Assembly (NCBI RefSeq): GCF_009793335.1
Contig: NZ_WING01000001.1
Location: forward strand, 2,232,001 to 2,296,000
Source: Actinomadura sp. J1-007
Lineage (GTDB): Bacteria > Actinomycetota > Actinomycetes > Streptosporangiales > Streptosporangiaceae
Length of the DNA: 64,000 nucleotides
Reading direction: 5' to 3'
A program made the position numbers and the translations under genes. Shown one piece after another: positions 61,210 through 64,000 of the stretch. Each line of letters starts with the position of its first letter. The first letter of the stretch is position 1. The notes beneath the pieces are model-generated. The model saw nothing but the letters and a program-made list of their open reading frames with translations. It made no database searches and had not been told where the DNA came from.

Positions 61210-61866
61210 TCAGGCCAGCGGCGAACCGTCGAAATCCCGCAGGATCGCTCCGACGCTCTCGTAGACGGCGACGGCGCCCGCCTCCCGCAGGTCGTTCTCC
61301 GGGAGCCCGCCGGTCAGGACGCCGACGCAGGCGACCCCCGCCGCCTCGCACGCCTTCACGTCCCAGACCGTGTCGCCCACGAACACCGCCTGCTCCGGCC
61401 GGACGCCCGCCGCCTTCAGCGCGGCCTGGACGAGGTCCGGCGCGGGCTTGCTCCGCTCCACGTCGGACGACGAGGTCGCGACGCTGATCGCGTCGTCGGC
61501 GTCCAGCGCGGCGCGCAGGGCGCGCATCTCGGTGTCGGCGGCGGAACTGGCGAGGACGACCGTCCGGCCCCGGCTCGCGCAGCGTTCGAGCAGCGCGGCG
61601 GCGCCGTCGAACGGGACGAGCCGTTCCCAGTACTGGGCGTAGAGGGCCCGGTGGGCGGAACGGATCGCGTCGTCGTCGGAGGTGTCGCGGTCGGCGGGCA
61701 GCAGGTGGCCGACCAGGTTGTCCGACCCCATCCCGACCGTCCGGTGGACGTCGGCCATCGGCACCGTCCGGCCGTACTGCCGGAACGCCTGCCACCACGT
61801 CACGGCGTGCAGGTAGTTGGTGTCGACGAGCGTCCCGTCCACATCGAAGATCACGGCATCGATCAC
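61210..61866 (-). CDS. HAD superfamily phosphatase (beta-phosphoglucomutase/Gph-like)
   Basis: A 218-residue protein with all four HAD motifs: FDVDGTLVDT, VVLASSAADTEM, SKPAPDLVQAAL (lysine) and AVFVGDTVWDVKACEAAG. A helical cap follows motif I (YLHAVTWWQAFRQYGRTV). It removes phosphate from a small molecule such as a sugar phosphate; substrate unknown. Monocistronic on the minus strand. Confidence 0.9.
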   Translation of the reverse strand: MIDAVIFDVDGTLVDTNYLHAVTWWQAFRQYGRTVPMADVHRTVGMGSDNLVGHLLPADRDTSDDDAIRSAHRALYAQYWERLVPFDGAAALLERCASRGRTVVLASSAADTEMRALRAALDADDAISVATSSSDVERSKPAPDLVQAALKAAGVRPEQAVFVGDTVWDVKACEAAGVACVGVLTGGLPENDLREAGAVAVYESVGAILRDFDGSPLA

Positions 61867-61961
61867 CTGGATGCCGTACCCCTGAGCACGCCGTTCACGC
61901 CTTCCCCGCGAATCGGCGGGCGTTACTGCATGCGAGTTGCAAGAGCGCTACCGTTGCGAGA

Positions 61962-62426
61962 ATGCGGGGGAACGCGGCGGGCACGCGCCCGGTGACGGTC
62001 GAGGTCTTTCTACTGCGGGCGGCGGGCGGGGCGCTGGCCTACCGGCGGTGCGCGGGCGCGCTCGGGCCCGACGAGCACCCCGACGCGGCGGCGCGCAGGC
62101 TCGGCGGCGTCCGCGACGACGGGCCGCTGGTGCATTCGACGAGCTGGAGGTGCGACGCGGACGGCGGCGTCGTCCTCACCTACGCCGTCGTTCCCGACCC
62201 CGGCGCCGCCGCCCCCGCCACGCCCCTCGGCGCGGCCGGCATCGCGCGCGGCGAACGCGGGCGCCCGTCCCCCGCGTCCCTCGAACCCGCCCAGGTCGCC
62301 GCGCACGCCGCCCGGCACCTGGCGTTCCTCGCCGAGCACGACCCCGAGGCCCGCGACGCCCTGAACGACCCGCTCCTGGCCGAGGCCCTCGCCCGCCACG
62401 CCCCGGGCCTGGCCGGCCGCGTCTGA
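61962..62426 (+). CDS. NUDIX-fold-like protein without NUDIX box
   Basis: A 154-residue protein. The pattern VEVFLLRAAGGALAYRRCAG, ARRLGGV, DDGPLVHSTSWRCDADGGVV and LTYAVVPDP matches the strand order of a family of actinobacterial NUDIX-fold proteins, but the catalytic GX5EX7REUXEEXGU helix is absent. It is therefore unlikely to hydrolyse nucleotides. The final helical part (AAHAARHLAFLAEHDPEARD) is usual for this family. Confidence 0.55.
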   Translation: MRGNAAGTRPVTVEVFLLRAAGGALAYRRCAGALGPDEHPDAAARRLGGVRDDGPLVHSTSWRCDADGGVVLTYAVVPDPGAAAPATPLGAAGIARGERGRPSPASLEPAQVAAHAARHLAFLAEHDPEARDALNDPLLAEALARHAPGLAGRV

Positions 62427-62535
62427 CACCGCCCGCCGGGGTCTCCGGGGCGTTCGCCCCGTTATGCCCGGCGGGGCGGAGGGTGTGGCCGGGCCGGGAG
62501 TGGTCCGAGGGCGTTCTGGATGGTCTCGTGCTGGT

Positions 62536-63756
62536 ATGTCGCGGCAACTGATAGTGATCATGGGGTCCGGGGAGACGAGCCCGACGATGGTCGGCGTGCA
62601 CAAGGAGGTCGTGGCGCGGGCGGGCGGCGGGCGCGCCGTCCTGCTGGACGCGCCGTACGGGTTCCAGGAGAACGCCGCCGCCATCTCGGCCAAGGCGCGC
62701 GCGTACTTCGCCAGGAGCGTCGGTCTCGACGTCGACGTCGACGGGGGCCTGGCCGCGCTGCGGCGGGCGAGCTGGGTGTTCTCGGGGCCGGGCAGCCCCA
62801 CCTACGCGCTGGAGCGGTGGCGCGGCGAGGTCGAGACCGCGCTCCGTGACCATCTGCGGGCGGGGAGGGCGGCGATCGTGTTCGCGTCGGCGGCGGCGTG
62901 CACGCTCGGACGGCTGACCGTACCGGTGTACGAGATCTACAAGGCCGGCGCGCCCGCCCGCTGGACGCCGGGCCTGGACGTGCTGCGGACCCTCGGCCTG
63001 GACGTGGCGGTCGTCCCCCACTACGACAACGCCGAGGGCGGAACGCACGACACGCGCTACTGCTACCTCGGCGAGCGGCGGCTGAGCGCGATGGAACGCG
63101 ACCTGCCGCCCGGCGTCGCCGTGCTCGGCGTCGACGAGCACACCGCGGTGATCGTGGACGGCGCGACGGTGGAGGTGCGGGGCCGGGGCGCGATGACCGT
63201 ACGGCGGCAGGGCGAGAGCGTCGCGGTGCCGTCCGGGGAGGCGCTCGCGCTGGACGAGCTGCGCGCCCTGGTCAAGGGCGGCGGAACGGCCGTACGGCGG
63301 CGCCCCTCCGAGAGGCCGCCCGAACGGGACGCCGCCGCGCCGGAGATCGCCCTGAAGGACATCGTCCTCGCGTGCCGGGAGCGCTTCGAGGAGGGCGGCG
63401 CGGCGGCGAAGGTCGAGGCGATCCTCCGGATCGAGGCGGCGGTGGCCGAGTGGGGCGCCGACACCGAGGAGGACGAGGGCACCGAGTGGGCCCGGACGAT
63501 CATGCGCGGAATGATCGTCCGGCTGGGCGAGGCCGCCGCGGACCCGCCGGGCGGCCCGGACCCGCTGGCCGCGGCCGTTCCCGCGCTGGTCGGCGTCCGC
63601 GACGAGCTGCGCCGCGAGGCCCGCTACCGCCTGGCCGACCGCCTCCGCGACGCCCTCGCCGAAGGCGGCGTCGAACTGCGCGACACCCCCACCGGCACCC
63701 GCTGGCACCGGACCGAACACGAACGCCCGGCAGACGACGGAGCCCCCAGCCCCTAG
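62536..63756 (+). CDS. Cyanophycinase/S51-like peptidase-fold protein with helical C-terminus
   Basis: A 406-residue protein. Residues 1-245 resemble the type 1 glutamine amidotransferase-like/S51 fold: IVIMGSGETSPTMVGVHKEV, SWVFSGPGSPTYALERW, AAIVFASAAACTLGRLTVPV (nucleophile region, SAAAC instead of GxSAG) and VVPHYDNAEGGTHDTRYC. Residues about 290-400 are helical with ARTIMRGMIVRLGEAAAD and RDELRREARYRLADRLRDAL, like the C-terminal part of CysRS. Such hybrids are found next to cysS-rlmB in actinobacteria; here rlmB follows convergently. The TAG stop (63754-63756) lies in a MITE end. Confidence 0.75.
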   Translation: MSRQLIVIMGSGETSPTMVGVHKEVVARAGGGRAVLLDAPYGFQENAAAISAKARAYFARSVGLDVDVDGGLAALRRASWVFSGPGSPTYALERWRGEVETALRDHLRAGRAAIVFASAAACTLGRLTVPVYEIYKAGAPARWTPGLDVLRTLGLDVAVVPHYDNAEGGTHDTRYCYLGERRLSAMERDLPPGVAVLGVDEHTAVIVDGATVEVRGRGAMTVRRQGESVAVPSGEALALDELRALVKGGGTAVRRRPSERPPERDAAAPEIALKDIVLACRERFEEGGAAAKVEAILRIEAAVAEWGADTEEDEGTEWARTIMRGMIVRLGEAAADPPGGPDPLAAAVPALVGVRDELRREARYRLADRLRDALAEGGVELRDTPTGTRWHRTEHERPADDGAPSP

Positions 63757-63849
63757 GGCCTGTCCGGGGGATCTTCGATCGGCTGCGCGACGCCCAGGCA
63801 CGCGCCTGGACGCCGCTCGCGGCGAGCAAGGCTCACCGGACGGGCCCTA
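63754..63849. mobile_element. 96-bp MITE with IS5-type terminal repeats
   Basis: Ends are TAGGGCCTGTCCGG (63754-63767) and its inverse CCGGACGGGCCCTA (63836-63849), 13 of 14 bases matched. The left end equals the left end of the IS5 relic at 37832. The inside is non-coding with small hairpins (CCAGGC/GCCTGG, GCTCGC/GCGAGC). It fills the gap between two convergent genes, and the TAG at each end is the stop codon of the gene reading in. Confidence 0.8.
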
Positions 63850-64000
63850 AGCGCGGAGCCGGGAGACCTCGTAGAGGGCGATGCCCGCCGCCACACCGGC
63901 GTTGAGCGACTCGGCGCGGCCGGGCATGGGGATCGTGACCAGCAGGTCGCAGGTGTCGGCGACCAGGCGGCCGAGGCCCTTGCCCTCCGAGCCGACGACC
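63847..64000 (-). CDS. rlmB: 23S rRNA (guanosine-2'-O-)-methyltransferase RlmB, C-terminal part
   Basis: Partial at the window edge; about 50 C-terminal residues are visible. They carry the SpoU/TrmH motifs [33 protein letters not shown] and [11 protein letters not shown]. This trefoil-knot enzyme methylates G2251-type positions of 23S rRNA. The TAG stop is in the right end of the adjacent MITE, but the protein end looks natural for the family. Confidence 0.92.
   Translation of the reverse strand, partial: VVGSEGKGLGRLVADTCDLLVTIPMPGRAESLNAGVAAGIALYEVSRLRA

Overview
The window is about 64 kb of very GC-rich DNA with GTG starts, GTGA/ATGA stop-start overlaps and typical actinobacterial families: cytosolic CysO with threonine synthase, an ECF sigma factor beside a Ser/Thr kinase, DUF3263 beside OtsB, a DUF574 methyltransferase, RNHCP proteins, and a mycosin-like subtilase. 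The rRNA and gene content suggest an actinomycete of the Streptosporangiales type (Actinomadura-like). The genus is an inference. No plasmid or phage backbone is seen; this looks like chromosome.

Layout. 1-0.8 kb: C-terminal half of an XPB-type helicase, frameshifted. 0.86-6.8 kb: a complete rRNA operon on the minus strand (16S-23S-5S, no spacer tRNA) with two tandem promoters of identical geometry. 7-10.5 kb: two translationally coupled genes of unknown function, a small membrane protein and a scramblase-like protein. 10.7-16.4 kb: groEL alone (no groES) behind two CIRCE operators, a nucleotidyltransferase-fold protein, a SAM-riboswitch-controlled thrC-cysO operon, and a CDF metal transporter. 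16.5-31.7 kb: otsA, a sulfotransferase, a divergent ECF sigma factor/Ser-Thr kinase pair, an FAD monooxygenase divergent from a PadR repressor, a repeat-rich membrane protein, otsB with DUF3263, a MarR regulator, a 14-bp minisatellite, a SHOCT protein and a mycosin-like protease with a very long tail. 32-35.3 kb: a DUF485/ActP-type symporter operon and two tandem RNHCP proteins.

35.4-43.2 kb is a decayed genomic island next to tRNA-Thr(UGU). It holds an N-terminally deleted large serine recombinase whose 3' end runs into the tRNA, relics of IS4-, IS5- and Tn3-family transposases, a broken VOC gene and a truncated aldehyde dehydrogenase. In the middle sit two intact, convergent genes two bases apart: a three-helix membrane protein resembling the TRADD-N-associated two-helix domain, and a 678-residue protein joining an HEYGH zinc-peptidase core to C-terminal TPRs. 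This pair is the best candidate for an undescribed, possibly immune, system.

43.6-64 kb returns to chromosomal genes: a SAM methyltransferase, a membrane-anchored AA10 lytic polysaccharide monooxygenase divergent from a ferric-reductase-type membrane oxidoreductase, a histidine kinase and response regulator separated by an opposite-strand secreted protein, a zinc finger/coiled-coil/AT-hook protein, a sugar ABC operon led by a DUF574 methyltransferase, an RDD protein, thioredoxin with a methyltransferase-like gene, an aquaporin, a HAD phosphatase, a NUDIX-like protein, and a cyanophycinase-like protein. A MITE with IS5-type ends separates the last from rlmB and supplies both stop codons.

Quality warning. 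At least six reading frames outside the obvious relics are fixed by adding one base, mostly in a G or C run (XPB, the kinase twice, the repeat-rich membrane protein, the mycosin, the VOC gene). All are single-base losses. I read these mainly as sequence or assembly indels rather than true pseudogenes, and annotate those genes across the shift.
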